Shown: piece by piece, positions 7,630 through 16,753 of the stretch
How the letters are laid out: every line of letters begins with the position of its first letter
Numbering within the stretch: position 1 is the stretch's first letter
Assembly: GCA_934426285.1 (NCBI GenBank)
Contig: CAKRYE010000009.1
Span: 1-50,674, forward strand
DNA length: 50,674 nt
Direction of reading: 5' to 3'
From: an uncultured Blautia sp.
GTDB lineage: Bacteria; Bacillota; Clostridia; Lachnospirales; Lachnospiraceae
The notes under the pieces: generated by a model
What the model was told of the DNA's origin: nothing
Seen by the model: the letters and a program-made list of their open reading frames with translations, nothing else
Databases searched by the model: none
Position numbers and translations under genes: made by a program

Positions 7630-8088
7630 TTACCTGTTCAGACGCACAAAGCTTCTCAGCTTCTCTGCCGCACCCAGAGCCATATCAGAATTCTTGGCTG
7701 CACACATGATGGTATCATCTCCGGCAATACAGCCAAGAATCTCCGGCCAATGCAGTGCATCCAGTGCTGCTGCTACTCCCATGGCCATTCCGGAAACGGT
7801 CTTGATCACAATAATATTCTGCCCTACATCAATGGAAAGCAGAGTGTCTTCCAATACCCTTGTATATTTTGCCCCCAGACTTCCGGAATCATTATTAATA
7901 ATGGCATATCTGGATCTTCCATCCTTTCCTGCCACCTTAGTAAGCTTCAGTGCACGGATATCTCTGGACACCGTAGCCTGTGTAACCTTAAATCCGGCTT
8001 CATTCAATCTGGAAGCCAGCTCCTCCTGTGTATCTATCTCATATTGATGAATCAGTTCTATAATTTTTTCATGTCTTGCTACCTTCAT
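7630..8088 (-). CDS. argR: Arginine repressor ArgR/AhrC
   Basis: ArgR is the arginine-sensing hexameric repressor/activator of arginine metabolism genes. In 152 residues it has an N-terminal winged helix (about 20-65, with ATVSRDIRAL as recognition helix) and a C-terminal oligomerisation/arginine-binding domain with GCIAGDDTIMCAA (canonical GTIAGDDT), including the paired Asp that contacts arginine. AGGAGG overlaps the end of nadK 12 bases away, so it is in the nadK-argR-recN transcript. Conserved synteny suggests a housekeeping role. Confidence 0.96.
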   Translation of the reverse strand: MKVARHEKIIELIHQYEIDTQEELASRLNEAGFKVTQATVSRDIRALKLTKVAGKDGRSRYAIINNDSGSLGAKYTRVLEDTLLSIDVGQNIIVIKTVSGMAMGVAAALDALHWPEILGCIAGDDTIMCAAKNSDMALGAAEKLRSFVRLNR

Positions 8089-8100
8089 GACCCTTCCTCC

Positions 8101-8961
8101 TTAACTGTCACGCATTTTTCTTCGAAGAACTTCCACAAAGCTTAAATGGTTCAGCTTCAGGATTCTGGTTTTCGCATCGGCCCGCCGTATAATGATACAG
8201 TCCCCGGTAACCATTGGGATCGTGGTATCACCGTCAAAAGAAGCCAGTCCTTTTTCACAGTCATTGTGTCTGCCCTTGCCGATTTCTACAGTGATCACAT
8301 CCTCTGCCGGAAAAATGACACTCCTGGTATTCAGTGTATGAGGTGCAACCGGAGTCATAATGGTCATTTCCGCGCTTGGAGATACAATAGGACCACCCGC
8401 TGAAAGGCTGTAGCCTGTAGAACCTGTAGGAGTGGAAATAATGATACCATCTGCATTATAGGAATTCAGATAGACATCATTCACATAGTTTTTAAAACGC
8501 ACCACTCTCAGATGTCCATCTCTGCCGATCACAATATCATTGAGGGCAATATCCCTGCCTATGAGTTTTTGTCCCCGATAGACAGATCCCTCCAGCATCA
8601 TTCTCTCTTCAATCTCATAATCTCCAGCCATCAGCTTATCCAGTGCACTGTACAGAGACTGTTGGTCAACCTCTGCCAGAAATCCCAGATGTCCCAGATT
8701 AATCCCCAAAAGCGGAATGTCTTTGTGCACCATATCTCTGGCAGCCTGAAGCAGTGTTCCGTCTCCTCCCAGAACAATAATGCATTCTGTATCCTCCGGA
8801 ATTTTAGAGGGATCCGTATAATGAAAATTCCCCTCCTGCTTTCTGGATGCCCGCTGTACGGTACAGCTTTTATGAAATTTTTCCAGATATTCTACAATTC
8901 TGCCTGTAAACGCAAATTCCGGATCCTTGTCACTGTTTGTAATAATATAAAACCTGTCCAT
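8101..8961 (-). CDS. nadK: NAD kinase
   Basis: NadK phosphorylates NAD to NADP in the cytoplasm. The protein has 286 residues with GGDGT at 65-69 and the NADGIIISTPTGSTGYSLSAGGP block near 170-190, which forms the NAD site with its conserved Asp and Ser residues. AGGAAC lies before the ATG. It sits between tlyA and argR as in many Clostridia and shows no unusual features. Confidence 0.97.
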   Translation of the reverse strand: MDRFYIITNSDKDPEFAFTGRIVEYLEKFHKSCTVQRASRKQEGNFHYTDPSKIPEDTECIIVLGGDGTLLQAARDMVHKDIPLLGINLGHLGFLAEVDQQSLYSALDKLMAGDYEIEERMMLEGSVYRGQKLIGRDIALNDIVIGRDGHLRVVRFKNYVNDVYLNSYNADGIIISTPTGSTGYSLSAGGPIVSPSAEMTIMTPVAPHTLNTRSVIFPAEDVITVEIGKGRHNDCEKGLASFDGDTTIPMVTGDCIIIRRADAKTRILKLNHLSFVEVLRRKMRDS

Positions 8962-8996
8962 AATATTCGTTCCTGTTAATTCTTTTCTCCGGATTA

Positions 8997-9809
8997 CTAT
9001 TTATCCAGCTCCCCATGGGCAGCTGCAACAACTTCCTCCACTGATACCTGCAGACTGTCAGTGATCTCACTGCCCTCCGGATGCTTTTTCAAATGGAGCA
9101 GATACTCAATATTGCCCTCCGGTCCTTTGATAGGGGAGAATGAAAGATGACAGGGCTCCATGAAAATACTCATGGCATAGTCCCGTACCTTCTCGATTAC
9201 TTCTCTGTGAACCGCCGGATCCCGCACAACTCCTTTTTTACCTACTTTCTCACGTCCTGCCTCAAACTGAGGTTTGATCAGGCACACGATTTCTCCCTCT
9301 TCTGTGAGAAGATTTCTCACTGGCAAAAGTACCTTGGTAAGAGAAATAAAAGAAACATCAATGGAAGAAAAATCTGCCGGACCTTCCAGATTTTCCGGAA
9401 GCACATAGCGGATATTGGTTTTCTCCATACAAACTACCCTTGGATCATTGCGAAGTTTCCAGTCCAGCTGTCCATATCCTACATCAATAGAATATACCTT
9501 TACAGCTCCGTTCTGGAGCATGCAGTCTGTAAATCCTCCTGTAGAAGCCCCCACATCCATGCAGACTTTGCCTTCCAGAGTTACATCAAAATTCTTCATT
9601 GCCTTTTCCAGCTTCAGGCCGCCTCTGCTCACATAGGGAAGTGTATTTCCCCTTACTTCTATTTTTACAGTCTCCGGAAACATTGTTCCTGCCTTGTCTT
9701 CCTTCTGACCATCTACATATACATCTCCTGCCATGATATACGCTTTTGCCTTTTCCCTGGAAGGTGCAAGGGCACGGTCCATCATGAGCATATCCAATCG
9801 CTTTTTCAT
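8997..9809 (-). CDS. tlyA: TlyA-type rRNA 2'-O-methyltransferase
   Basis: This 270-residue protein has an N-terminal S4 RNA-binding domain (about 3-65, LDMLMMDRALAPSREKAKAYIMAG) and an FtsJ-like Rossmann methyltransferase domain with the SAM motif DVGASTGGFTDC around 80-91 and a second motif near IDVSFISL. TlyA proteins methylate ribose in 16S and 23S rRNA; Firmicute homologues are often called hemolysin family proteins. The ATG overlaps the dxs stop (ATGA), indicating translational coupling within dxs-tlyA. Confidence 0.93.
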   Translation of the reverse strand: MKKRLDMLMMDRALAPSREKAKAYIMAGDVYVDGQKEDKAGTMFPETVKIEVRGNTLPYVSRGGLKLEKAMKNFDVTLEGKVCMDVGASTGGFTDCMLQNGAVKVYSIDVGYGQLDWKLRNDPRVVCMEKTNIRYVLPENLEGPADFSSIDVSFISLTKVLLPVRNLLTEEGEIVCLIKPQFEAGREKVGKKGVVRDPAVHREVIEKVRDYAMSIFMEPCHLSFSPIKGPEGNIEYLLHLKKHPEGSEITDSLQVSVEEVVAAAHGELDK

Positions 9810-11677
9810 TTTTTCTTCAAAACCTCACTGTTTTCTATGGACTCCCGGATATCTTCCACTCCCAGTCCGATCTTTGCACGCAGGCTTTCCACTTTACCCT
9901 GAGGTACAAAATGATCCCACACAGAAGCCGTAAGTACCCGGCTTTCCGGGTGGCATGCCTCCATATAGGCAGCTACATGCTCTCCATATCCACCGCTTTT
10001 TACATTCTCCTCAACAGTTACAAACATACTGTGGTCTCCTGCAAGGCAATCCAAAAGCTCCACATCCAGCGGCTTTACGAACCTTACATTTACTAACGTA
10101 GGATCATATCCGTCTTCTCTCAGCCCCTGACAGACCTTTTCACAATCCGGAAGCATACCTCCCACTCCCAGCACTGCGATTTCTTTTCCCTTGGCAATGA
10201 TCTCACTTTTTCCAGTCATCACAGATGCCCTGTAATCTGCCAGTCCCTGATAAGCGCAGCCTCTTGGATAGCGAATTGCCACAGGACCTTCACAGTCTAC
10301 TGCATATTCCAGCATCTGTTCCAGTTCAGCTGCATTCTTTGGCGCCAGCACCTTCATATTGGGCATCATGGATAAATAAGATAAATCAAAGCATCCCTGA
10401 TGTGTTTCTCCGTCAGCCCCTACCAGACCAGCACGGTCTATTGCAAAAATCACATGAAGGTTCTGCATACAGACGTCATGAAGCATCTGATCTACTGCTC
10501 TCTGCAGGAATGAGGAATAAATGGCAACAACAGGAATCATTCCTCCTAATGCCAGCCCCGCTGCAAAAGTTACGGCATGCTCCTCTGCAATTCCTACGTC
10601 AAAAAATCTGTCCGGAAATCTTTTTCCAAATTCTACCAGACCTGTACCATCCGGCATGGCAGCTGTGATTGCTGCCAGCTTTTTATTTTTTTCTCCCAGA
10701 GAAACTATCTTTTTTGCAAACACATCCGTGTATGTGGGACTCTTTTTCTTCTCCAGCACACGCCCTGTCTTGATGTCAAAAGGACCTGTGCCGTGAAAAC
10801 GTGCCGGATAGTTACTGGCCGGCGCATAGCCTCTCCCTTTCTTTGTGAGGACATGAACCACCACCGGGCCCTCTACCCGTTTTGCCTCATTAAAAAGCTT
10901 CATCATCTGACGCATATTGTGACCGTCTACCGGTCCCAGATAAGTAAGCCCCATATTCTCAAAAAGCATACCGGGAATAAAAAGCTGTTTGATACTGCTC
11001 TTTGTCTTTCTCATGGTATCAACCACAGCTTCCCCTACCCTGGGAATCTTTTTCAGAGTCTTCGTCACTCCAAGCTTCATCCCTGTATAAGCTTCTGCAG
11101 TTCTCAGAGCACTGAGGTAAGTAGACATTCCACCCACATTTCTGGAAATAGACATATTATTATCATTAATAATAATAATAAAATTGGTTTTTAAATCTGC
11201 CGCATTGTTTAATGCTTCATAGGCCATACCACCTGTAAGGGCACCGTCACCGATCACAGAAACCACGGTATGCTTTTGTCCCAGGATATCTCTGGCACGC
11301 ACGTACCCCAGACCTGCTGAAATAGAATTAGAACTGTGACCTGCATCAAAAGAATCACAATCACTCTCATTTCTTTTGGGAAATCCGCTTAGTCCATCTT
11401 CCTGCCGGAGATTTGTAAATTGTTCTTTTCTTCCGGTAAGGATCTTATGTGTATATGCCTGATGTCCCACATCCCAGATCAGCTTATCTTCCGGAAAATT
11501 CAGTACATTATGCAGTGCAAGGGTCATCTCTACCACACCCAGGTTGGAAGCAAGATGCCCTCCTGTCTTACTTACGGACTGAATTAAAAAATCTCTGATT
11601 TCATCTGCCAGGAGCGGAAAATCTGCCAAAGGTATCCTGTGGATATCATTGGGTTTTTTGATTTTTTCCAGAATCAT
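9806..11677 (-). CDS. dxs: 1-deoxy-D-xylulose-5-phosphate synthase
   Basis: DXS condenses pyruvate and glyceraldehyde-3-phosphate using thiamine diphosphate, the entry step of the MEP isoprenoid pathway. The 623 residues are typical. Visible motifs are GHQAYTHKILTGR near 71-83, the ThDP-binding GDGALTGG...NDNNMSIS region (about 143-176) and the catalytic-Glu segment DVGIAEEHAVTFAAG in the pyrimidine domain, with a C-terminal transketolase domain. AGGAAGG lies before the ATG. It is adjacent to ispA, so precursor and prenyl chain synthesis are co-transcribed. Confidence 0.97.
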   Translation of the reverse strand: MILEKIKKPNDIHRIPLADFPLLADEIRDFLIQSVSKTGGHLASNLGVVEMTLALHNVLNFPEDKLIWDVGHQAYTHKILTGRKEQFTNLRQEDGLSGFPKRNESDCDSFDAGHSSNSISAGLGYVRARDILGQKHTVVSVIGDGALTGGMAYEALNNAADLKTNFIIIINDNNMSISRNVGGMSTYLSALRTAEAYTGMKLGVTKTLKKIPRVGEAVVDTMRKTKSSIKQLFIPGMLFENMGLTYLGPVDGHNMRQMMKLFNEAKRVEGPVVVHVLTKKGRGYAPASNYPARFHGTGPFDIKTGRVLEKKKSPTYTDVFAKKIVSLGEKNKKLAAITAAMPDGTGLVEFGKRFPDRFFDVGIAEEHAVTFAAGLALGGMIPVVAIYSSFLQRAVDQMLHDVCMQNLHVIFAIDRAGLVGADGETHQGCFDLSYLSMMPNMKVLAPKNAAELEQMLEYAVDCEGPVAIRYPRGCAYQGLADYRASVMTGKSEIIAKGKEIAVLGVGGMLPDCEKVCQGLREDGYDPTLVNVRFVKPLDVELLDCLAGDHSMFVTVEENVKSGGYGEHVAAYMEACHPESRVLTASVWDHFVPQGKVESLRAKIGLGVEDIRESIENSEVLKKK

Positions 11678-11690
11678 TTGTATCCTTCCT

Positions 11691-12605
11691 TTATTTTCTG
11701 CGATTTACCAGCTTTTCCACCAGTAAATACAGAAATTCATTATTCTTATTCAGACTTTCCAGCAGTTCTACTGCCTCTGCTGAAAGTCCGGCAACCTGTG
11801 CTGCCGCCTTTTCTGTTCCAAAAAGCGTCACATAAGTAACCTTATGGTTCTTCTCATCACTGTGAACCGGTTTTCCAAGTTCTTCATCTGTGCTGATCAC
11901 ATCCAGGATATCATCCTGGATCTGAAAGGCCAGTCCGATTCTTTTTGCTGCCTGCTCTATCACCGATACCTGCTCTGAATCAGCACCAGCCAGAATAGCA
12001 CCAGTCATCATGGAAGCCTCAATCAGTGCAGAGGTTTTATTCTCATAGATATAATCCAGCATATCTTTTTCCAGAGCTTTACCGTCATTCTCCACATCTA
12101 CACTCTGGCCGCCAAGCATGCCGTGGATGCCTGTCTTCGCAGCCATTACCTGCAATGCACGTATCACAGCATCCTTCTGCTGTAGAGTTTCTGCCATGGC
12201 AAATGCCTGCAGCATGGTTTCATAGGCATAATTCAAAAGTGCCACTCCACTTAAGATGCCCATAGCCTCTCCATAGACCTTATGTGTGGTCAGCCTGCCT
12301 CTCCGGTAATCATCATTATCCAGGGCAGGAAGATCATCATGGATCAGAGAATGGGTATGGATCATCTCCATTCCTGCCATAAAAGGCTGCACCAGCTTCC
12401 CGCTGCCTCCAAACATCCTGAAAGTTTCCTGCATCAGCATAGGACGAAGGCGCTTGCCTCCTGCCAGCATACTGTAATTCATAGCCTGAGCCATAGTTCT
12501 GGAAAAGCCCTCTTCCGCAGGAAGGTATTCCCTGATCACAGCTTCTATTTCTTCGGTTTTTTTAGTCAATTCTTCCTGAAAATTCACTGAATGTCCCATC
12601 CTCAT
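11691..12605 (-). CDS. ispA: Polyprenyl (farnesyl/geranyl) diphosphate synthase
   Basis: IspA elongates isoprenoid diphosphates from IPP and DMAPP. Both Asp-rich motifs are present: DDLPALDNDD (first) and QIQDDILD (second), with GGKRLRP upstream. The start is uncertain. ATG at 12605 and 12599 lack a good ribosome binding site, and the GTG at 12587 (VNFQEELTKK), with GAGG 12 bases upstream, fits the usual family N-terminus better. All options overlap the end of xseB, suggesting coupling. Product chain length cannot be decided from sequence alone. Confidence 0.94.
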   Translation of the reverse strand: MRMGHSVNFQEELTKKTEEIEAVIREYLPAEEGFSRTMAQAMNYSMLAGGKRLRPMLMQETFRMFGGSGKLVQPFMAGMEMIHTHSLIHDDLPALDNDDYRRGRLTTHKVYGEAMGILSGVALLNYAYETMLQAFAMAETLQQKDAVIRALQVMAAKTGIHGMLGGQSVDVENDGKALEKDMLDYIYENKTSALIEASMMTGAILAGADSEQVSVIEQAAKRIGLAFQIQDDILDVISTDEELGKPVHSDEKNHKVTYVTLFGTEKAAAQVAGLSAEAVELLESLNKNNEFLYLLVEKLVNRRK

Positions 12606-12810
12606 TTATCTGCAGCATCTTTTTCTCCACAGTATCCAGCTTCTCACTGCAAAATTTCAAAAGCTCCATCCCCTGTCTGTAAAACCGGAAAGAATCCTCC
12701 AGTGAGGTTTCTCTGTCCTCCAGCTTTTCTGCCAGTCCATCAAGCTCTGTAAAAGCCTCCTCCAGAGTCTTTTCTTCCGGTACCTGATCATTGCTCTTAT
12801 CCTTGGACAT
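12562..12810 (-). CDS. xseB: Exodeoxyribonuclease VII small subunit
   Basis: This 82-residue helical protein has the family pattern TLEEAFTELDGLAEKLEDRETSLEDSFRFYRQG. Several XseB copies wrap each XseA to form exonuclease VII, which degrades single-stranded DNA. AGGAGGAG lies before the ATG. It overlaps xseA by 14 bases and ispA at its 3' end, forming a tightly coupled nusB-xseA-xseB-ispA run. Confidence 0.94.
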   Translation of the reverse strand: MSKDKSNDQVPEEKTLEEAFTELDGLAEKLEDRETSLEDSFRFYRQGMELLKFCSEKLDTVEKKMLQINEDGTFSEFSGRID

Positions 12811-14017
12811 GGATACGCTCCTCCTTTTTGATGCTGTTCACCTTTGCTTCTATAGTTCCATCTGTTACAGATATATAAATGGTATCCCCGTTTTTTACCT
12901 GTTTTACACTTGTCAGTGTCCTTTTCTCCTGGTCTGCCACATAAGAAAAGCCCTGATTCAGCTTACGCAGAGGTGATAATCCCGTAAAACGCTCCACATA
13001 CAATGAAAGCCTGTGTCTGTTCTCCGTAAGCTTTCCTTCCATTGCATTCTGCAGGCTGCTCTCTGCATCTGCCAGACGCTGCCTCTGCTCTCTCAGCCTG
13101 TACTCCGGACTCAGATAGCCAAACTTTGTACTAAAATTCGCCAGTCTGCTCCTGTAAAAATCCAGACGTGTACTCATAGCCCGGTACATTCTCTGTCTGT
13201 AAGCAGAAACCGACTCTACCACGCTTCTGTAATCATCTACTGCCAGCTCTGCCGCAGCCGACGGCGTAGGAGCTCTCAGATCTGCCACGAAATCTGCAAT
13301 TGTAAAATCTGTCTCATGTCCCACTGCAGAAATAACCGGGGTTCTGCATTCAAAAATTGCTCTTGCCACAATTTCCTCATTGAATGCCCAGAGATCCTCA
13401 ATAGATCCTCCACCTCTGCCGACAATGATCACATCCACATTTAACCCGTCCAGCATACGGATGCCCTTCACAATGCTCTCTGCCGCGCCTGTCCCCTGTA
13501 CAAGAGCAGGATACAGAATAATCTGAAGATAGGGATTTCTGCGATATGAGATGTTTCTGATATCCTGTACAGCAGCACCCGTAGGAGCTGTCACTACACC
13601 CAGACGTCTGACAAACTTGGGAATGGGCTGTTTATACTCTCCGGCAAACATTCCCATTTCTTCAAGTTCCTGTTTTAATGCCAGGTATCTCTCATAGAGA
13701 GCTCCTGCTCCCTCCAGGGTTATCTCCTTCGCATAGAGTTGGTATCGTCCGTCCCTCTCATATACATCAACAGAACCACCAACGATCACCTTATCCCCAT
13801 CCTTCATGGAAAAAGCCAGTCCTCTTCTGTGCCCTGCAAACATCACGCAACTCAGAGTACCGGTTTCATCCTTCAGGGAAAAATAGATGTGCCCGCTTGT
13901 ATGATATTTACAATTGGACACCTCTCCTTTTACATATATCTTCTGCAGAAAAAAATCCTGGGTAAACATGTTCTTTACATAACGGTTTACCTGACCTACA
14001 GAATATGCATTTTTCAT
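12797..14017 (-). CDS. xseA: Exodeoxyribonuclease VII large subunit
   Basis: XseA is the catalytic subunit of exonuclease VII. The 406 residues contain an N-terminal OB fold (about 8-100, [28 protein letters not shown]) and the catalytic domain with [16 protein letters not shown] and the downstream [28 protein letters not shown] signature, followed by helices that bind XseB. The ATG overlaps the nusB stop (ATGA). Nothing is missing. Confidence 0.96.
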   Translation of the reverse strand: MKNAYSVGQVNRYVKNMFTQDFFLQKIYVKGEVSNCKYHTSGHIYFSLKDETGTLSCVMFAGHRRGLAFSMKDGDKVIVGGSVDVYERDGRYQLYAKEITLEGAGALYERYLALKQELEEMGMFAGEYKQPIPKFVRRLGVVTAPTGAAVQDIRNISYRRNPYLQIILYPALVQGTGAAESIVKGIRMLDGLNVDVIIVGRGGGSIEDLWAFNEEIVARAIFECRTPVISAVGHETDFTIADFVADLRAPTPSAAAELAVDDYRSVVESVSAYRQRMYRAMSTRLDFYRSRLANFSTKFGYLSPEYRLREQRQRLADAESSLQNAMEGKLTENRHRLSLYVERFTGLSPLRKLNQGFSYVADQEKRTLTSVKQVKNGDTIYISVTDGTIEAKVNSIKKEERIHVQG

Positions 14018-14481
14018 TCTGTTTTCTCTTCGCTTTCGCCTTTGGTATCTTCGACTTTAGTATCTTCGTCTTTAGTATCTTCGTCTTTGGCAATCTTGCC
14101 AAGGATACCGTTTACAAAGGAGCCTGATGTGTCGCCACCGAAATTCTTGGCAAGCTCCACAGCCTCATTGATAGCCACCCCTGTAGGTACATTTTTATCA
14201 AACTTCAGTTCATATACAGCCAGACGCAGGGCGGTAAGATCCACACGGCTCATTCTTTTTGTTTTCCAGCCCTTACTTGTTTCATTTAAAAGTGCATCAA
14301 TTTCATCCAGATGCTCCAGTACATGATTATATTTTTCCCTCATGTACTCCTGATCTTTTTCAGCCAGTTCCTCCAGGCTGTCAAAATAGAGGGAGAGCTG
14401 CTCATCCATCTCTTCCTCTGAATTAAATTCTGTCATGAACAGAAGCTTAAATATATGTTCTCTCTGCTCTCTTCTTCGCAT
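14014..14481 (-). CDS. nusB: Transcription antitermination factor NusB with repetitive acidic tail
   Basis: NusB joins NusE (S10) on boxA RNA to support rRNA antitermination. The all-helical NusB core covers about residues 1-132, with the conserved [26 protein letters not shown] near the end. After the core comes a low-complexity tail with repeated DEDTK units, encoded by three 15-bp tandem repeats at 14041-14085, so the protein is longer (155 residues) than a minimal NusB. AGGAGGAATT precedes the ATG. It starts the nusB-xseA-xseB-ispA-dxs-tlyA run. Confidence 0.95.
   Translation of the reverse strand: MRRREQREHIFKLLFMTEFNSEEEMDEQLSLYFDSLEELAEKDQEYMREKYNHVLEHLDEIDALLNETSKGWKTKRMSRVDLTALRLAVYELKFDKNVPTGVAINEAVELAKNFGGDTSGSFVNGILGKIAKDEDTKDEDTKVEDTKGESEEKTE
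14041..14085. repeat. Three 15-bp tandem repeats in the 3' end of nusB
   Basis: Units begin at 14041, 14056 and 14071; the second and third are identical (TTTAGTATCTTCGTC on the plus strand) and the first differs at two bases. They keep the frame and encode the acidic [10 protein letters not shown] repeats of the NusB tail. Copy number is likely to vary by slippage. Confidence 0.85.
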
Positions 14482-14536
14482 AATTCCTCCTAAACAGACA
14501 TGCCGCCTGACGGCGACAGTACCATGTATGTAACAG

Positions 14537-14565
14537 AAAAAAGGAAAGGGTTACTTTCCTTTTTC
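14537..14565 (-). terminator. Intrinsic terminator overlapping the asp23 stop
   Basis: On the minus strand AAAAAGGAAAG and CTTTCCTTTTTT form an 11-bp stem with loop TAACC; the asp23 stop codon lies inside the loop, and the T-rich arm is followed by CTG. It separates asp23 from nusB. Confidence 0.75.
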
Positions 14566-14937
14566 ATTCTCCATATCTACACTGGCAATGTGAATATTTA
14601 CATCTGCAACTTCCAGCCCTGTCATATTCTCAATGGAAGATTTAACCTTCTCCTGAACCTTTTTACTAGTCTCCAGGATATTCTTTCCATATTCAATATT
14701 CAGGTTCAGATCTACTGTCACAACGCCTTCTAATACGGTAACCTTTACACCCTTGGAAAGATTCTTCATTCCAAGCTTGCTTACCAGTTCATTGGTAATA
14801 TTCCCTGCCATGGAAGCTACTCCTTCCACCTCTGTAGCAGCAAGTCCCGCTATAATAGCAACCACTTCATCTGCAATCTGAACCTCACCAATGCCGCCTA
14901 AATCCTGTATTTTATATGTTGTTCTTTTTTCTGCCAT
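14551..14937 (-). CDS. Asp23/YloU-family envelope stress protein
   Basis: This 128-residue protein has the family core GEVQIADEVVAIIAGLAATEVEGVASM and VDLNLNIEYGKNI. Asp23/YqhY-type proteins are cytoplasmic or membrane-associated. The yqhY gene next to accBC-nusB in Bacillus is linked to control of acetyl-CoA carboxylase, and the place beside nusB here matches yqhY. The ATG at 14937 is chosen because AGGAGGG is seven bases upstream; the longer frame has no ribosome binding site. It has its own promoter and a terminator overlapping its stop. Confidence 0.92.
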   Translation of the reverse strand: MAEKRTTYKIQDLGGIGEVQIADEVVAIIAGLAATEVEGVASMAGNITNELVSKLGMKNLSKGVKVTVLEGVVTVDLNLNIEYGKNILETSKKVQEKVKSSIENMTGLEVADVNIHIASVDMENEKGK

Positions 14938-14967
14938 TGGAAACCCTCCTACGGAATTCATTGATGC

Positions 14968-15041
14968 CTCCGGAACATAAAAATCCGGAGACAATAAACC
15001 AATATTTTTATATATTATATCAAATTGAAAAACGATTGAAA
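14968..15041 (-). promoter_or_regulatory. asp23 promoter and leader hairpin
   Basis: A candidate sigma A promoter has -35 TTTCAA (15041-15036), a 16-bp spacer and -10 TATAAT (15019-15014). The leader then forms a perfect 7-bp stem, CTCCGGA (14990-14984) with TCCGGAG (14974-14968), and a 9-base loop, about 30 bases upstream of the ATG. No T-run follows the stem, so it is a leader structure and not a terminator. Confidence 0.55.
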
Positions 15042-15045
15042 AGGG

Positions 15046-16635
15046 TTATTTGCTGAATTCTGTTAATATTAAGCCCGGGTTTCTGTCTTCTGTCATTCCC
15101 ACACTCCATGCATTGACAAAAAGCAGGAGTGGATTTCCCTTAAGATCCGTTACTTTCTTCATGTCAGAGGTTCCTGTGATCTTCTCCACATTGACCTCTT
15201 CTTTATTTGCGATCCAACGGATATGTTCATACGGAAGGTTTTCCAGACGGATGTCCACATTGTATTCGTTTTCCAGGCGGTATTTCAGCACATCAAACTG
15301 CAGTACACCTACCACACCCACAATGATTTCTTCCATACCTGTATTAAATTCCTGGAAAATCTGGATTGCACCCTCCTGGGCAATCTGGTTGATTCCCTTT
15401 ACAAACTGCTTTCTCTTCATGGTATCGATCTGACGTACCCTGGCAAAATGCTCCGGTGCAAAGGTAGGAATTCCCTCAAAAGCAAACTTTCTGCCCGGTG
15501 TGCAGATAGTATCACCAATAGAAAAAATGCCCGGGTCAAACACACCGATAATATCCCCTGCATAAGCCTCATCTACCACATGACGGGATTCTGCCATCAT
15601 CTGTTGAGGCTGAAGAAGACGCATTTTCTTCTCTCCCTGTACATGATATACCTCCTGGGAAGCATCAAATTTACCGGAACAGATTCGCATAAATGCAATT
15701 CTGTCTCTGTGGGCTTTGTTCATGTTTGCCTGAATTTTGAATACAAAGGCAGAAAAATCATCATCCATAGGGTCTACCAGACCCTCATCTGACATTCTCG
15801 CCAATGGAGAAGTGGTCATCTGAAGAAAATGCTCCAGAAATGTTTCCACACCAAAGTTAGTCAGGGCAGAACCAAAAAATACAGGGGTAAGCTTACCTTT
15901 ACTCACAAGTTCCTGATCAAAGTCAGCACTTGCACCATCCAGAAGCTCAATCTCATCCAGAAGCTGTGCCTTCTGCTCCGGATCCATCACCTCATCTGAG
16001 CGGCTGTCATTTAACGGGATTGCCTGGATCACACCTTCTTTGGTTCCCTTCTGGGTATCAGAAAAAGTAAGGATCTCCTTTGTATTGCGGTCATATACGC
16101 CCCTGAATTTCTTACCGGAACCGATAGGCCAGTTAACAGGACAGGTTGCAATTCCCAGTTCCTTCTCTATTTCGTCCAGAAGATCAAAGGTATCATTTGC
16201 ATCCCTGTCCATTTTATTGATAAAAGTAAAAATCGGAATATGACGCATCACGCATACCTTAAACAGCTTACGTGTCTGAGCCTCCACACCCTTGGAGCCG
16301 TCAATAACCATGACAGCAGAATCCGCAGCCATCAAAGTACGGTAGGTATCCTCAGAGAAATCCTGATGTCCCGGGGTATCCAGAATATTAATACAATATC
16401 CATCATAATGGAACTGGAGAACAGAAGAGGTGACGGAAATACCTCTCTCCTTCTCAATCTCCATCCAGTCTGATACTGCATGGCGGGCAGTTGCCTTGCC
16501 CTTTACACTTCCGGCAAGATTGATTGCTCCGCCATACAGCAGAAATTTTTCAGTCAATGTAGTTTTACCTGCATCCGGGTGGGAAATAATGGCAAATGTT
16601 CTTCTCTTTTCTATTTCGTTGGTATATTTAGACAC
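15046..16635 (-). CDS. prfC: Peptide chain release factor 3
   Basis: RF3 is the GTPase that recycles RF1/RF2 from terminating ribosomes. The 529 residues include the P-loop SHPDAGKTTLTEK (18-30), switch II DTPGHQDFSEDTYR (near 86-99) and NKMDR, with EF-G-like domains II and III after about 270. The start is GTG at 16635 with AGGAGG six bases upstream. It has its own promoter (16694-16723). A prfC gene between spoIIIAH and asp23 is a local insertion relative to Bacillus synteny. Confidence 0.96.
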   Translation of the reverse strand: MSKYTNEIEKRRTFAIISHPDAGKTTLTEKFLLYGGAINLAGSVKGKATARHAVSDWMEIEKERGISVTSSVLQFHYDGYCINILDTPGHQDFSEDTYRTLMAADSAVMVIDGSKGVEAQTRKLFKVCVMRHIPIFTFINKMDRDANDTFDLLDEIEKELGIATCPVNWPIGSGKKFRGVYDRNTKEILTFSDTQKGTKEGVIQAIPLNDSRSDEVMDPEQKAQLLDEIELLDGASADFDQELVSKGKLTPVFFGSALTNFGVETFLEHFLQMTTSPLARMSDEGLVDPMDDDFSAFVFKIQANMNKAHRDRIAFMRICSGKFDASQEVYHVQGEKKMRLLQPQQMMAESRHVVDEAYAGDIIGVFDPGIFSIGDTICTPGRKFAFEGIPTFAPEHFARVRQIDTMKRKQFVKGINQIAQEGAIQIFQEFNTGMEEIIVGVVGVLQFDVLKYRLENEYNVDIRLENLPYEHIRWIANKEEVNVEKITGTSDMKKVTDLKGNPLLLFVNAWSVGMTEDRNPGLILTEFSK

Positions 16636-16693
16636 GTTCGGCCTCCTGAACTCTCTTTCTTCTTAATTATCATTATTTTTTTACAGCATTCCT

Positions 16694-16723
16694 ATTCTAG
16701 TATATGCCATAGCGGCCTGTCAA
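16694..16723 (-). promoter_or_regulatory. Candidate sigma A promoter of prfC
   Basis: Minus-strand TTGACA (16723-16718) and TAGAAT (16699-16694) are 18 bp apart, about 60 bases upstream of the prfC GTG. Confidence 0.65.
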
Positions 16724-16753
16724 GAGCCAATGTACAGGATCATTTTCTATTTT

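Noticed and set aside
9147..9902. 251-residue plus-strand ORF across tlyA
   Set aside because: Antisense shadow of tlyA; no ribosome binding site and no recognisable domain.
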